A stretch of 64,000 nucleotides of DNA, from assembly GCA_009760855.2 (NCBI GenBank), contig WPIO01000001.1, forward strand, positions 6,303,501 to 6,367,500, read 5' to 3'. Source of the DNA: Cristatella mucedo (taxonomy: Eukaryota > Bryozoa > Phylactolaemata > Cristatellidae). A program made the translations under genes and the position numbers. Position 1 is the stretch's first letter; each line of letters opens with the position of its first letter. The notes beneath the pieces were generated by a model, which saw only the letters and a program-made list of their open reading frames with translations, had not been told where the DNA came from and ran no database searches. This document shows, in pieces, positions 48,502 through 60,754 of this stretch.

Positions 48502-50514
48502 TCGTAAACGAAACAGGAGCAGTACAGAGACTATGCGGTTGGAAGACTTCTAATTTTTTGTGGCTGTGCCAGTGTCATGTCCAGCATGCATTCTATGCAA
48601 CGAAGCCCAATATTAATGCGGTATAATTGACTCCATAGGGCTCAATTTCTGCTATGGAGCCCTGACAGCACATTGAGCTTATCGTAGAGCCCAACGGACG
48701 GTACTCGGCGGTGGGTGGCTTGCCAAGCTTCGTAGGTAACTGCCGACTGCCTGTCTGATAAGTGAGCCAAATTGGCAATCGGCAGGTCGCATCGACGGCA
48801 GCATTTCTGTCGCTATCCTGCCTACCGTAACCTAGGGGTAGTGAATTCGTTGGCACTAAGTGGACCGATATGCCAAACATAAACGTGGATTTTACTGAAC
48901 TTTATTCCCAAGTGCACAATGCTGCTTCGAGCCTAGTTCAGTGTTATCCCCACATTAATCGGAAGCACTCAGCCAGACAAGCATACTGACCTAGCCCAAT
49001 ATACTGGGCTCTACTACAGAGACAATAACTAGCAGCTCGGTTCAGGTTCCCAGTGGCTCAACCGACACCCCGGTGCTCCGAATGCAGCTCAAACGAAGGC
49101 CCATCCCTTAAACCCGGGGAAACTGTTGCTACTGCTGCCGTCTAACTCGGGAGCAACCGACCGCATGCACATATATGACCACCGTGTCAGACGTACAGCG
49201 TCGGCATATCTCGAGCCTTCCATATCTCGAGCCACTCGACTCCGGAACTCGTTGCCGTCGTCGATAGGCAGTGATGGTGCGTGCCTGCCGTGTGCTCCCC
49301 GAAGTGACCATTCTCAAAACCGGCAGGTCGCTGGTGGTCGCTGTCTCCGGCTCCAGTGACATTTCCAGCGACGCGAATCCTTTTGGCAAGCAAGCCGTGG
49401 GCTCCTCGAGCGCTTCGGCACATGTCGATACTTCGCCTACCCTCCACCCTCTGGAGCCGGTCCTCCTGAATAACTAAAGCTTCCTCCCGACTTTCTCCAA
49501 ATCTATTGCTGCTTAAGCATTGCCACCTAAAAAAGTTTAGGCAATAGGTTCCCTATCCTGCCTAACGTAAAACCAAGGATCATGTTCAGGCAATCAAATA
49601 TCGGCCAAGCCATAAATTGCCCTGCCATAACCTTAAACTTTACATCTGACTAACGGCTTATCTGTGCACATACGTAAAATCTTAAATCTGCCAGAAGGCT
49701 GCCAAGGCGTAAACCTAAAACCATAAAATATATTCCCCTCTTACCTGTAGAGCCTTAAATCTAAACCATAAACTATAAACTAGGCTCGAAGGATAAACAT
49801 GCCAAACCACGAATCGCTGTAAAACCTATATCCACCAAACCGCCCTGCACTCGTCTCGAAATCCTTCTCAAGTAGCTGCATTACATTACTATGTACACAC
49901 TACATATGCTGCATTATGTAGAAAGCCTCTGGAAATTGTAAGGGAAAAACATTAGCAGATCCTTTTGCAAAAAGGCAAACATCATCAACCGAGAAGCTTT
50001 GCCCTTATGTTTGGCTGTACTGACCTACCGGACAGCTTTACTTGGTTCGTCTTTACTACAACTGCAACTGAGACAAGGGCCAGCTAACAGAAAGCAGTTC
50101 GTTTGAAGGAGCATGGTCATCCAAGTGCAAACTCAGCAGCAAGTATAGTCCTCACCTTTTCGTGTTAGCCCCAGCCTATGGTATAGGATCGTTTAAACCT
50201 ACCGTACCCCGTTGTTGCAACATTCTCTGTATCATTGCTGCTGTAATATTTCAAAGTGGCACAGCATCAATTCTGTAAAAAGTCAGCAGCAGCATGACTA
50301 GGAGGGCGGTGCCTTATGCGTAATAAATGAACCTGCTTCATTAGCCCAGAGACTTTTTGTCCTATAAAAGCAGATTTAAATAAAACCTGCTGGCTGAGCT
50401 TAAAATACCTCAGTTGATTTATTAGCTGCATCCCTGCTGTGACAGATGCTGGGTGATGGATATTTTAGGTGTGAATTTGTCGGTAGCCGGTAGCAGCCGT
50501 AGGAGCAGCGATTG
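48502..50514. other. Unassigned sequence with a CCTAAA/CATAAA-rich part
   Basis: A possible LINE C-terminal motif (ATRLRNSLP) lies in a plus frame near 49230. From 49535 to 49815 many CCTAAAC, CCATAAAC and TAAATC words occur, resembling decayed telomere-type sequence. No gene is supported. Confidence 0.35.
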
Positions 50515-50576
<62 letters not shown>

Positions 50577-50599
50577 GCACACGCGCACGCGCACACACA
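50515..50599. repeat. (CA)n with CGCA variants
   Basis: About 60 bp of pure CA and then CGCGCACACG units. Confidence 0.94.
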
Positions 50600-50984
50600 T
50601 CTGTCATGCTCATTAGCGGAAAGGCGACCAATTTTTTATTCTTCGGGCTCGTGAGAGCTGGTGCAGCAGCTTCCTTGATTCAGCTACCCGCGACCCTAGA
50701 GTTCAGGATTACCAAGCCTGGCCAAGCCGACTAAACAACGATCGTCGGTCGAAGGAATTTTTTATGCCGATGAGCACGGCAGATGTCCTGACTCAAGTTT
50801 TCTCAGTCGCGGTGCAGCCCAATTATGCTACAAGCATCGGACGTTGCTGAATCATGCTCCTTAAGTTCCGATTGCCTCGTGCTGTGCTATAGAACACGGA
50901 CTTTTTTCAACTAACGTTAGCTTTTAGGCTGCGAAAGCGTTTATTTCTTTTTCTTATAAATATTATCATCGATCCTAGGAGATG

Positions 50985-51521
50985 GCAAAACTCGGTAGCT
51001 CGGCTTGTCTGTCTTGAGCAGTGCAGTTGCCACATCACATCACTTCTCACCGACCTGCACTGACTCCCAATCAAGCAGCGCATCGACTTCAAGGTTCTGT
51101 CACTCACTTTTAGGTCTCTTTATACTTCGGCTCCAGCCTACTCATCAGATCTACTCCCAAATCAGATCGAGCATAGTACCACTAGCTCTCCTGACTCAAA
51201 ATTGCTTAGCTATACCTTTTACGGACCTCATCCTTTGAAGACCGTGCCTTTAGTTGATATGGTCCAAAAGCCTAGAACTCATTCCCGAATTGCGTCACGA
51301 AATCCCCTGAAATGACGACATTTAAAAATAAGCTTAAACTGCACCTGCGTATTACAGCATTTAGTGAGTCCTTGTGATTCGTCCATTGTGTGCCTATGCC
51401 GACTGACACTTCACCTGCTGCGACTAACCATATCTACATGTTGACCCTGTGCATGTCACATCTAACAACGTTATGCTTGATGACATTGCGAATGCTACCG
51501 CTAATCATTTGGTCATATTTT
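50985..51521 (+). mobile_element. LINE family C, RT C-terminus and 3' UTR (left part)
   Basis: In broken frames it reads LTDLH, QSSSASTSRF and similar around the conserved nucleotides CTGCACTGACTCCCAATCAA, then a KAWN-like and KLKLHL-like end, then the family 3' UTR (CACATCTAACAACGTTATGC). The tail resumes at 51704 beyond an inserted SINE B. Confidence 0.8.
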
Positions 51522-51682
51522 AGCTGACTTAACAGCCGTATTTGCATAGCAGCAGAAAAGCCTCTGTGGCTTTCATCAACGCTTGCAGCAGTGGGCAGTA
51601 AAGGATCGCCCACTTCAGGATTCGCACCCACGACCTCGGTCGTGAAGAGCCGGCACCTTACATCCTGGGCTATCACGGCCGC
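51522..51682 (-). mobile_element. SINE B copy inserted in the LINE C 3' UTR
   Basis: Minus strand: the CCGTGATAGCCCAGGATGTA head, ACGACCGAGGTCGTGGGTGC (B box region) and the tail ATACGGCTGTTAAGTCAGCT. It interrupts a LINE C 3' UTR. Confidence 0.85.
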
Positions 51683-51703
51683 TGGTGTCATGCTTTCTAT
51701 AAA

Positions 51704-51790
51704 GTATCTACCAAGTGCCAAGAACGAGATTCAGTTCCCTGAGGCACTGTACAAATGTATGGTTATTGGTATTATTCCATTATTGAGCTG
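51704..51790 (+). mobile_element. LINE family C tail (right part, after the SINE B insertion)
   Basis: AAGTGCCAAGAACGAGATTC, AGTTCCCTGAGGCACTGTAC and a short TTATTGGTATTATTCCATTA tail match the expected end of the element that begins at 50985. Confidence 0.75.
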
Positions 51791-52119
51791 CATATGCTAT
51801 CACGTGCTGCTTTAGTCTTGTCGGTATGCATAGGTGCCATGAGATAATCCAGCTGGTAGCGTATGCTGCAAACAAATAAGCCTAGACGTCTATGCCAGTC
51901 GACTGCAACTGTGTGACCGAAACTGGGTGCACAATGACAGATTGGGTCTCAGCTGCAGGCTGTTTTCCTATTGTTCTGCATTCTGCCTTGTTGTGCCAGA
52001 CAAAAAGATTAACGGCTGCACCCAACTCCAAACCGAAACCCTTTTGGAAACACGGCTAGCAAGAGGAAGCATGTCTGCAGCTGAGTCTTATCAAGCAGTA
52101 AGTTTGTCACCATGCACGA
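51791..52119. other. Unassigned sequence
   Basis: Nothing recognised. Confidence 0.4.
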
Positions 52120-52215
52120 CCCACAAACTGGGTTCGAGTCCTTAAGCAGGCGTAAAGTGGCCGGTGTGAAGCCAACCAGGCTCTTCTGCCGATACATAAA
52201 CAAAGCTGTTCAATC
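52120..52215 (+). mobile_element. SINE B, diverged fragment
   Basis: The B-box-like GGGTTCGAGTCC and the tail words AGGCTCTTCTGCCGATACAT and AAACAAAGCTGTTCAATC match SINE B. The middle is diverged. Confidence 0.55.
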
Positions 52216-54329
52216 AAAAGGTCTCCTCTTTTTTTAACAAGCCAAAGGGCCTGAGTACACTATGCAGACGTGCTGCCCCAAATTATTTGTTGCAATCTGC
52301 TTTCTCGTGATAAATTTGCTTGCATGAATCAAACCCGACCAGCGGTTGTTGCACGTCTGCCTTGGCCCTCTGCCGAGCTGGTTGGCAGTTAGGGAAAGCA
52401 TCAAGTCCTGTCTACCTCCCTCTATGGAGAGCACTGCATGAGAGGCAGCATGGTGCGATTCATCAAATGCTGTTTCTCGGATTCAAATGATACCACTCTA
52501 TATCGCAAGAGATGTCCATGCCTCTCGCGAAATGCCGAAATGGATAGTACTCGAGCTTTAAAAAGGGCCACATCCTCCCACACCAACGGCAGCACTCGAA
52601 GCTCGGAAGACTGTGTTTAGTTGCAGAGCCCGGGGACCCGGGGGAATTGACTGGCAGCTGCCGAACGCCAGCACTTTCTCGATGCAGACTTCCACCTTTT
52701 AGACGCTTTGGATTGATAACCTCTGAAGCAGGCAGCAGCGGTGACTCTCAGCCAAGAGTATGACCGCAGGAAACAATCTCGGCTTCAGCAGAGACTGGCT
52801 GCGCACATGCTGCAGCCAGCTGCGCTCACTGGCCGCCTCTCGGAGGAGCCGGGTCGGGGCATGGCTAGGCGAGCTCCGACCGATGCCCTATCCCGAGGGC
52901 TGCACCGCAGTGCAGTACTCCGTACTTCGGTGCAGTCGCCACAGCAGCGGCGGCGGCGCCAGCAGCATCGCTGGGAGCTCAGAATAGCCAAGCCAGACGT
53001 GCCGACACGAGCGAAGGTGGATTTGGCCGTCGACCAAGCTCTTAGGCTGGCTAGCAGATGTCTCGGCCTCGCCAAATAAAGTGCTGGAGCGAATGCAAAC
53101 CACCAGCTAAGGCCCCGTGCACTTTTATATGGGTCGCTGTCTAAAAAGAAAGCGGCCAATGGCAGTGGTGAATGGAGAGCAGAAGGGGGTGGAAGTGGTG
53201 GCAGCCATCGAAGCAGCTGCTGCCGCCACCACTGCTGGTGCTGCTGCTGCCGCCGCTGCCGCCGCTGGTGCCACCCCCAGCCAGCCACTTATGCAGTGGT
53301 ACAAGGCACCGGCTGCTACTGCCCCAATTCTTCAGTGTAGCTTGGCAAATGCTGGTGCGAATGCCGGCGCCATTCAGGATATCCCGCCAAACGATAGTCC
53401 TGACGTCACATGTTCAAAGGCTGCAGAGCAATGGCCACCTTCTATGGAGGCTGCTGCTGCAATAACGAGTTCATACTGTGATGGTTTCTGGAAGAAGCAC
53501 GTTCACCGGTGGCTGAGGGCGACAGCGGTGAAATTACGATGAGAGCCACGACTTCCTGCAAGCACATTGAAACAAGGCTGCACTTGAAAGTTCCCAAATC
53601 TTGGCAGGTCGATAGGTCGAGGAAGGATGGCAATCATCACGTGATGATCACTCTGTGACCACCTTTGCAAGGCAACCGGACCTGCGACTGAGATTCGGTG
53701 CGAATATCAAAGTCTGGTGCTTCACTGTCGACTTGCGGGACCTGGTCGTGGCAGCTCACTCTTGTGCAGTAGTGGTGCTGTTGCAGCACTAGGCGTGAAA
53801 GTGTGAGTTGATTTTTTGAAGCATCCTTTGGCCAACGAAGGGCTGCGGTATGCTTGAATTATCTGTACACAATCGTGCAAGGTCTGCTGATCTGGTCTTT
53901 GAAGGCAATGGTGTTTGGCCGGCAGGTCTGTCGGAGGCTCTGGCCAATGTGAGAGCCTGCTACGAGTCTGTCATCCTTCTGGTCGTCGGTACGTGGTGCG
54001 CCGTCTGATCTGTCGAGGCTCTTCATCAAAAGCATGACGCATGGGCATGCAGTCAGCTACGGTACTTTAGTCTTGACCCTTGTTGATAACCTGATTAGAT
54101 TCGTTTGCTTATATTCATCGTCAAAATTTTGCGATAGCCAGCGATGCATTTGGCACCTTTCGTATCTGGTGGCACACAGTGCGCACATTGGCGCTCAGTG
54201 TCGCTCCGATAGGCTGTCTGTGTACCCTAGCCTGGCCTCAGGTGACAGGACTTCGGAGGCTGTGCATTCTTGCTGTGAGCTGGCCGTGCTGAATTCACAC
54301 TTTTCCGCGGCATGTTGCCTCAAACGATC

Positions 54330-54331
<2 letters not shown>
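52216..54331. other. CpG-poor sequence with weak plus-strand coding candidates
   Basis: Two plus-strand frames lie in tandem: 52720-53079 (Arg/Gln-rich, ending VDQALRLASRCLGLAK) and 53117-53542 (Ala-rich). I recognise neither. The first stop codon overlaps an AATAAA word. Frames of about 120-140 codons are expected by chance in a window this size, so neither is called as a gene. Confidence 0.2.

Positions 54332-54386
<55 letters not shown>
54332..54386. repeat. (CT)n microsatellite
   Basis: About 54 bp of pure CT. Confidence 0.95.
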
Positions 54387-54387
<1 letters not shown>

Positions 54388-54635
54388 CTTGTGATACATC
54401 ATTTAGTCAAGTCAGCATCCGGCAGCAAAGGGTTTGCAGCAATAATCTGTGCTGCCTTCAGTTCAGTAGCAACGTTCTTGCAGTCTCGTGCCCACTACGA
54501 TGTAATTTCGAGTTCTGTCGTCACATTTGTCGTGAGGCATCTCCCTCTGAGGACACTTGGCCAGGGTGGCTGCTAGAGAGGTTGTATGTAGGTAGCTTGT
54601 GCTATAGCCACTAGCCACTGGAGCAGTACGAGCAA

Positions 54636-54856
54636 GGCCAGCCCCCCCCCCCCCAGGCACAGCCCCACCTCCCAGGCACAGCCCCACCTCCCAGGCACAG
54701 CCCCACCCCCAGGGACAGCCCCCAGGCACAGCCCCCAGGCACAGGCCCTCCAGGCACAGTCCCCCCCCCAAGCACAGGCCCCCAGGCACAGCCCCCTAGG
54801 CACAGCCCCACCCCAGGCACAGCCCCCAAGCACAGCCCCACCACCCACCCCCTTGT
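54636..54856. repeat. C-rich minisatellite (CCCCAGGCACAG)
   Basis: About 14 irregular copies of a 12- to 18-bp unit built on CAGGCACAGCCCC, with CCACCTC inserts and C-run length differences. The minus strand is G-rich with many GGG/GGGG runs. Minus-strand frames of 95-148 codons (Gly/Leu/Cys-rich) are artefacts of the array. Confidence 0.92.
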
Positions 54857-55093
54857 TTCTAGCCAGCATGCAGTCGGGTTCTGACAGATATTTATCAATT
54901 CGACATTTGACTGGTTCTACCCCCCCCCCACTTGCTAGGAACTGCAGAAGGCGAAGAGGTGCTGCAGAAACGGAGGTTACCAGCCAAGAAAAAGGCGGTG
55001 CATTACTTTTTCGGGACAATCTGGAAGAGTGTTTTAAATTTTAGTGCAGAGAAGTGATGTGCTGCTGCTCCTAACTTTGCTACCTAGTGGTCT

Positions 55094-55256
55094 ATATAAT
55101 TATGTGTGCTTCATCTGCATAGCATACTAAGAGAACTTAATCTCCATTCAGGCGCCTTCACATATGCCACGGCGCTCGAGCCCACGACCTCAGTCATCAA
55201 ATAAATTGACCTTAACCTTGGTGAGGCAAGCAACTTAACTACTGGGCTAAACCAGG
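55094..55256 (-). mobile_element. SINE A copy
   Basis: Minus strand: CCTGGTTTAGCCCAGTAGTT (A box region), GTCGTGGGCTCGAGCGCC (B box) and AATGGAGATTAAGTTCTCTT (tail). Near full length. Confidence 0.87.
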
Positions 55257-56552
55257 CAGGCAAGCCTCGTCGAGCGAAGGCAGGAGCAGCTGCTACAGTG
55301 GCAGAAGCAGCAGATGCAGCACCAGCGGTTGCTGGTGCAGCAGCAGCAGGCGGCTTGTAGTGGCACGATTGGGAGTGCAGAATACTAAGAGCAAACTGCC
55401 AACTGACTCGAGTCGTGTCACCAGACAGTAAGTCAAGCAGCTGACAGCTTTGAGTGCTGATGCCAATGCGGCTGCTGCTGCTACTGCTTCAGCCACTGCA
55501 ACAGCTATTTCTCCTCCTTAGTGCTGCTCACATAAGGGTCTATTGTGGTCAATGCACGATAGTCCAGTCGGTTTTCATTTACTACCGGAAAAGCTTTGCT
55601 TCGGTGCATTTCCAGTAGAGGCGGTCTTAAGGCACTTTGACCTGGGGCCATGAAGTTGAATCATATCTTCGGAAGCACCCGCCTGCAGCTATGGCCGTCT
55701 ATTGCGACACAGACAGACAGCTGAGTGCTTGCTCTGACAGCTCTTACGATGAATAAGCCTTTCAAGCAAGATGTTAAGAGCACGTCACATGCATCTGCAA
55801 TTGCTGGCACTCCCACTGCCTCGTCAGGTTAGCTAAGCCGACAAGCGCTTCGTGGGAGCTGATATGACCACAGCCTCGCTGCTCCCGCGATTACCACCCT
55901 ATCAGCCCTACCAGCTAAAACCACCAACATCGATCGAGGCGAGCCGCTATCTGCAATGCCCGGCTGCTGCATATGCAATTGCAAGCCTGTCCTCGGCAGT
56001 GTCACGTGCAGATTGCAGGCCAAGTGGTCAAGGAGGTGGAAGCCGACTTAAAAAACCAATGTACACTTCACGTGCCAGGCTAATGTTGTAAGACTCGTGT
56101 GCACTGGCAAGTCTGACAGACACAAGCAGACAGAGACACGACAAGCAGTGGCTGGAAAGAGACTGCAGGCGGAGACGGATAGGCATAGAGAGATGGGAGG
56201 GACACAGCTGGGCAGTAAACAAGCAGACAGAGGCAGACAGGCAGGCAGCCAGACGGACATACAGAGAGTACAAATGGAGTGACATAGGTATAGATATTGA
56301 CAGGTGCACACACACTGACAGAGGCTGAGAGACGGAGAGTGTGAGACAGCTAGAGAGGGCTGGCTCAACTATGGTGAACGTTAGGACTCTCCCATCCCTC
56401 GAGTGCCTCGATGTCCTTTGGCGGGGCATTTAGCAAGCAAGTACTTAAGTTTGACTGTCGCATTGACATTTTTGTTTACTCTGTACAGGAATATCCTCAT
56501 GTACCGAATCTAAATGCCAAGACATTGCCGAATCCATGTGCTTTTGCAACAC
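55257..56552. other. CpG-poor sequence with CAG/GCTGCT runs
   Basis: GCAGCAGCAGCAGG-type runs at 55300-55350 and GCTGCTGCTGCTACTGC at 55469. A diverged CAGACAGAGGCAGACAGGCA patch lies at 56110-56350. No gene is supported. Confidence 0.4.
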
Positions 56553-56700
56553 TGGTTCGACCCAGCAGTTCAGGTGCTTGCCTTGACCAAGATCGAGATT
56601 AATGTATTTGATGACCGAGGTCGTGGTCTCGAGCCCCGTGGCATATTCGAAGCGCTTTAATAGAAATTAAGCTCTCTTAGGGCGCTATACAAACGAGTTG
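56553..56700 (+). mobile_element. SINE A copy
   Basis: TGGTTCGACCCAGCAGTTCA (head), GAGGTCGTGGTCTCGAGCCC (B box with an insertion) and AAATTAAGCTCTCTTAGGGC, GCTATACAAACGAGTT (tail). Near full length. Confidence 0.85.
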
Positions 56701-56784
56701 TGTTTTCTTAGCTGAGGGTTGCAAAACCGGCGCATTGAGTTCACAATTGCAAAAGCTATTTAACACAATCACTCAAACGTAGGA

Positions 56785-57138
56785 AAATAATGCTGTTCTT
56801 AGCCCTCAACTTCCGTCCCGACTTCAGTCACGGCGTCCCCTGACTGGACCACATTTAAAAAAAACTTAAAACACACCTATTTAGGACAGCATTTAGTGGG
56901 TCCCTGTGATTCGTTCTTTATTTGCTTATGCTTGCTGACACGGTGTATGCTACCACTAACCACTTGCTTGCTGACCCTGTGCTTGTCACCCTTAACCATG
57001 TTATTCGTGTTGTTTATCAAGCATGACACCACTCACCATTCGACCGTTTTTCCTTTGCAGCAAATGTAAAGGCCCTAGAAAGAGATTGAGTTCTCTGAAG
57101 GCATTTTATCAAGTGCATTAATATTATTATTATTACTG
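56785..57138 (+). mobile_element. LINE family C, end of ORF2 and 3' UTR
   Basis: ACATTTAAAAAAAACTTAAA encodes the F-K-K-LK end of ORF2. The complete family 3' UTR follows, with AGAAAGAGATTGAGTTCTCT and (ATT)n. 5' truncated. Confidence 0.88.
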
Positions 57139-58519
57139 TGAGCGAACATTACTCTGAAGCCTGCGAGGACTGGGTGGAGACCCTATGAGGGCTCAGACTG
57201 CCTAAGCAGCAGCAGGCCCATGAGTGGTGGAGGGTGGACAATGACTCGGCCGGTCCTGCCCGCATCCATGCATTGGCAGCAAATGTGGGGACATCCATCT
57301 ACTACAAACTGTCGGGCAGGTTAGGGACGACCGTGCTCGCCTGTGCAAAAACAATGCATGCATGGAATATAAGTGCTTCCGGAAGGAGTACAAGGGGAGG
57401 GAGGGCTAGATTCCTCGACGCCGACCTCGAGTGTTTAGACTGGGCTTGGTGGTTTGGAGGAAAAAGTGCCTGGTGTTGGAGCCAGCAGGCTTGTTGCTCG
57501 GTCGCGATACCAAGCCTGACGACAGGTCGTGTGGAGGGCTGCCATATCTACACATAGTTTTATGCAGCTCTGCCAGCTGCCCTGCCGCATTCACTGCAGC
57601 AGCATATGCAATCTTTGCAGCTGCGGTCTGCTTCTAATCAGCACGTCTGCTCCTTTTCAGCAGGTCTTGGCTGAGGAGAGATCAAGAGGAAACCTTCTAA
57701 ACGCCCTAAATACCTTCCTTCTTTTCCTCGTGCCATTTTCTGAGCTTGGGCAGTCGTGCAAACATGCTTACACCAGGGAAAAAGTTTGCTAACGACGACT
57801 TGCAACAGCATTGCGGTCGTAATGAATCGGCTTATGCACTCTGCAAGTGTGTCTGCTGTGTAAAATCTGTTGCATTGGTTTGTCTGCTTGTATCAAAGTG
57901 AAGATCTGAAGTTGCTGCAGCTAAGTCAAATCTGCAATCCAAGTCAGACACTCTATGCATGCAAAGTGCAGAAGAAAAGATCAATTAGTTATGGGGCGTG
58001 TAGTCGCAGACTCTCGCTCTCGAGAGGTTGAACATAAGGTTACGCACAGATGATAGATACAGCTACTGAACGCAGTATAGTGGCAATGTTCAAGTTCAAC
58101 TAAATGCTCACTCTTGAACAATTTTTAGATTCAGTCTGTTATTTTATTTATTGACTTTACATCATTGGTCTGTAACTAAACGGGGGGGGGGGAGGGCCGG
58201 CAGAAATCCACTGCAAAGATTGCTACTCTTTGCTACAGATTACAACAACTTGTCAATCTGCCTCTTCATTCTATACAGACCGATTTGCAGGCTTGCTTAA
58301 AGTGAGCGATATTACGACTAGCCTTTTATTACAGGGGCAGTACCTCAATCAGAACTCCGTGGTTCCTGGTTCGTTAGTAAGCCAATGCACACGGCTCAAC
58401 ACGTCTGGGCCGGTTGTTCTTCGAGTGCAGTTCGGTCAATGCCGCGACCCTTGCCAGCGAAAGCTCTTGAGTGGACTGAATCAGGATGCACACTTTGGAC
58501 TAGCTAGCTCATCGGAGCT

Positions 58520-58521
<2 letters not shown>
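57139..58521. other. Unassigned sequence
   Basis: A plus frame of 107 codons (57234-57557) and one starting near 58230 that runs into the CT array carry no domain. A G10 run lies at about 58182. Confidence 0.35.

Positions 58522-58576
<55 letters not shown>
58522..58576. repeat. (CT)n microsatellite
   Basis: About 54 bp of pure CT. Confidence 0.95.
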
Positions 58577-58579
<3 letters not shown>

Positions 58580-60754
58580 GTCAGATCTTGGCATGTTCAG
58601 CATCTCGGAAAAGCTAGCTCCTACTGCATCTGCCAAGTTCTAGCCTTGGATCACACGCGTGTGTGGAGTACGTGACTCCAGCCATTCAATCATACGAGGC
58701 ATTGGTATTTCGTCGGCATCAGCTCTTTGCTGCATAGCAATCCAAATCCTCTTCCAACGAGGGTCTGCTTGCAAAACTTCCTGGCTCGTTATCGACCTCG
58801 AGCAAGCGCTGGAGCACAGCCAAAGCAAGCTGACAATGAAGAGCTGGACATGCTAGACTGGAAGCTATCATTGAACGAGCAGCATTTGACTAGCCCGAAA
58901 CTGATCTACGACCCCCCTCTCCCTCGGCTCCAATTCCGACCAGAGAGGAGGAGCACACTCACCCGTGTTTGCTTGCACTTGTCCCTTTCCTTGCAGTCTT
59001 AACGGGATTCCGTCAGGAAGTTACTGCAAGAAAGTGGACTCGTGAAGAGCAGTCTCTTGCACAACCGGTTCACTCTCCGACTACGTACATTTGCTGCTTG
59101 TTTTCGGCCTGCTCCCTCAGACCTCAACACACCACACAGTGCGAGTGGGCTTAGCAAGGCAGACTATGGCTGCAGTGAGAGCCGGTGGGCAGTCAGGGCT
59201 GGCACCCACCTCTGCCCACGAATTCTCTACGCCTGATCGCAGCCTGATAGTAACACGTGAAGAGCTTCTGCCCCACCCTCCTCTGATCTGGCCTGCTCGT
59301 GCTTTGAGCGCTTGTGGCTGTCTGACGTCAGAACACAGACCGAAGGTCTTCTAGCTTAAAGGGACTGGCAGGCATTAACTTACTGCTTATTTGCCCTGAC
59401 TAGGAAGCTCAAAGAAGCTCAGAGAAGAGGAAGACAATCTTGATTGTTGTCCCAGCACTCATCACTCACTGAGAACTGGCAACGAGCGACCAACTTCAGC
59501 TTGCCACCACTACCTTCCCTTCCCAACATGCTACTGCGCCTGGAGCTGCAGCCAAAGCGATCAATGCCATTGAAGGAGCCATTGAAGGACAATAGGTGCT
59601 CACATACCCTGTCTGTATTGCTGCACTCACAGCTTCGAATCCCTATGAGCTAGGACACTGTTTCTCAAGCAGCTCTATAATGTCCGGATGGTTTCGCAAG
59701 GCATGATCAACTGCTGCAATGTAGCAAACCTCTGAATGAATGTTCCCAATTGCACGCACTACAACCTGGAGGAGTTGGCTATCCGAATCATCGATTCCCA
59801 TTATGTGTCACGCAAGCCTTGAAGAAAACAGACCATCCACTTCCACTATGTGTCACAGAGGCCTTGAAGAAAACAAAGTTCTAACTTGAGTCGCTTGAAG
59901 TCTGCCATGCTGTCCTGGCTCATTAGCCTGCCTGGTGGGCTCTGCACATCAGCACGGTGCAGGCAGATTCAGGTCAGTTCCAAGGTGCAGCTGTACTGGT
60001 TTCAGCAGAGCATGTGTCACTGAGTCACCATCTGGGACCAGGGTGGCCTGATGTGATGGTCGAGCAGGTTTCTACATTATCTATATGCTGCAGCCACTAA
60101 TTCATTCCGAGCCCCCAGAGTCGGCATTTCCGATGAATTATTGCCAAACCGACTCGCGGCCTCTTAGACAAGGAACATGAATGAAGAACTAGTTTATTAC
60201 CAAACCTGCAATGAACTAGTAGTCGGAGCTATTTACAATGCAAAAATTAAGAAGATCAAACTTGCTTCCTAAAATGACCTAAATTTCTGAATTAAATACT
60301 GTCGAGCAAGTGATAGGTTCTGGATCTATTAAGGGATATCGGTGGGCACTAGTATGCTGCCAAATTAGGGATTTACAGCCTGAAGCAAAGGGCTGCCGGA
60401 CTGTCACCACTTCCCACCCTTTTTAATCTATTTGGCACACTCTTGTGGCATGCTGCCTGCTACAGGTAGGCTTGGGCAAAGCATTAATGAAATCCTGACA
60501 GTGCCTCTGAACATAGTTTTTAATACAGGCTGGATTTTCCTTTTGCCACCTCCGGAAGCCGATTTGCCAAGAGAATTTTACTTTCGGGGCATACGGTAGA
60601 GATGAGGTTAAGTAGACTCTGGTCTTAAGTAAAATTGCCGTTGCTTACAATTTCTGTTCTAAACGAACTAAACGCCACCGGTCTTCATTCCCGTGTGGTA
60701 CCGAACATACTTCCTAGACATGCAGGGCTATTACCGATCGAGGTTGTTCCTTGG
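58577..60754. other. Weak exon-like stretches, mostly minus strand
   Basis: On the minus strand, stretches at 60464-60623 (53 codons, FSWQIGFRRWQKENPACIKN in part), 59956-60071 and about 59650-59800 (IGNIHSEVCYIAAVDHALRN in part) are open and have candidate splice sites. The plus strand at 58727-59002 also looks coding-like. I recognise no family, the phases were not shown to join, and both strands cannot be coding. A 45-bp tandem duplication lies at 59790-59880. Confidence 0.2.

Noticed and set aside
49126-49359. LINE ORF2 C-terminus (ATRLRNSLP)
   Set aside because: The motif is suggestive, but neither a family tail nor flanking RT motifs could be found, so it is not called as an element.
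54463-55019. Gly/Cys/Leu-rich minus frames
   Set aside because: Translation of the C-rich minisatellite.
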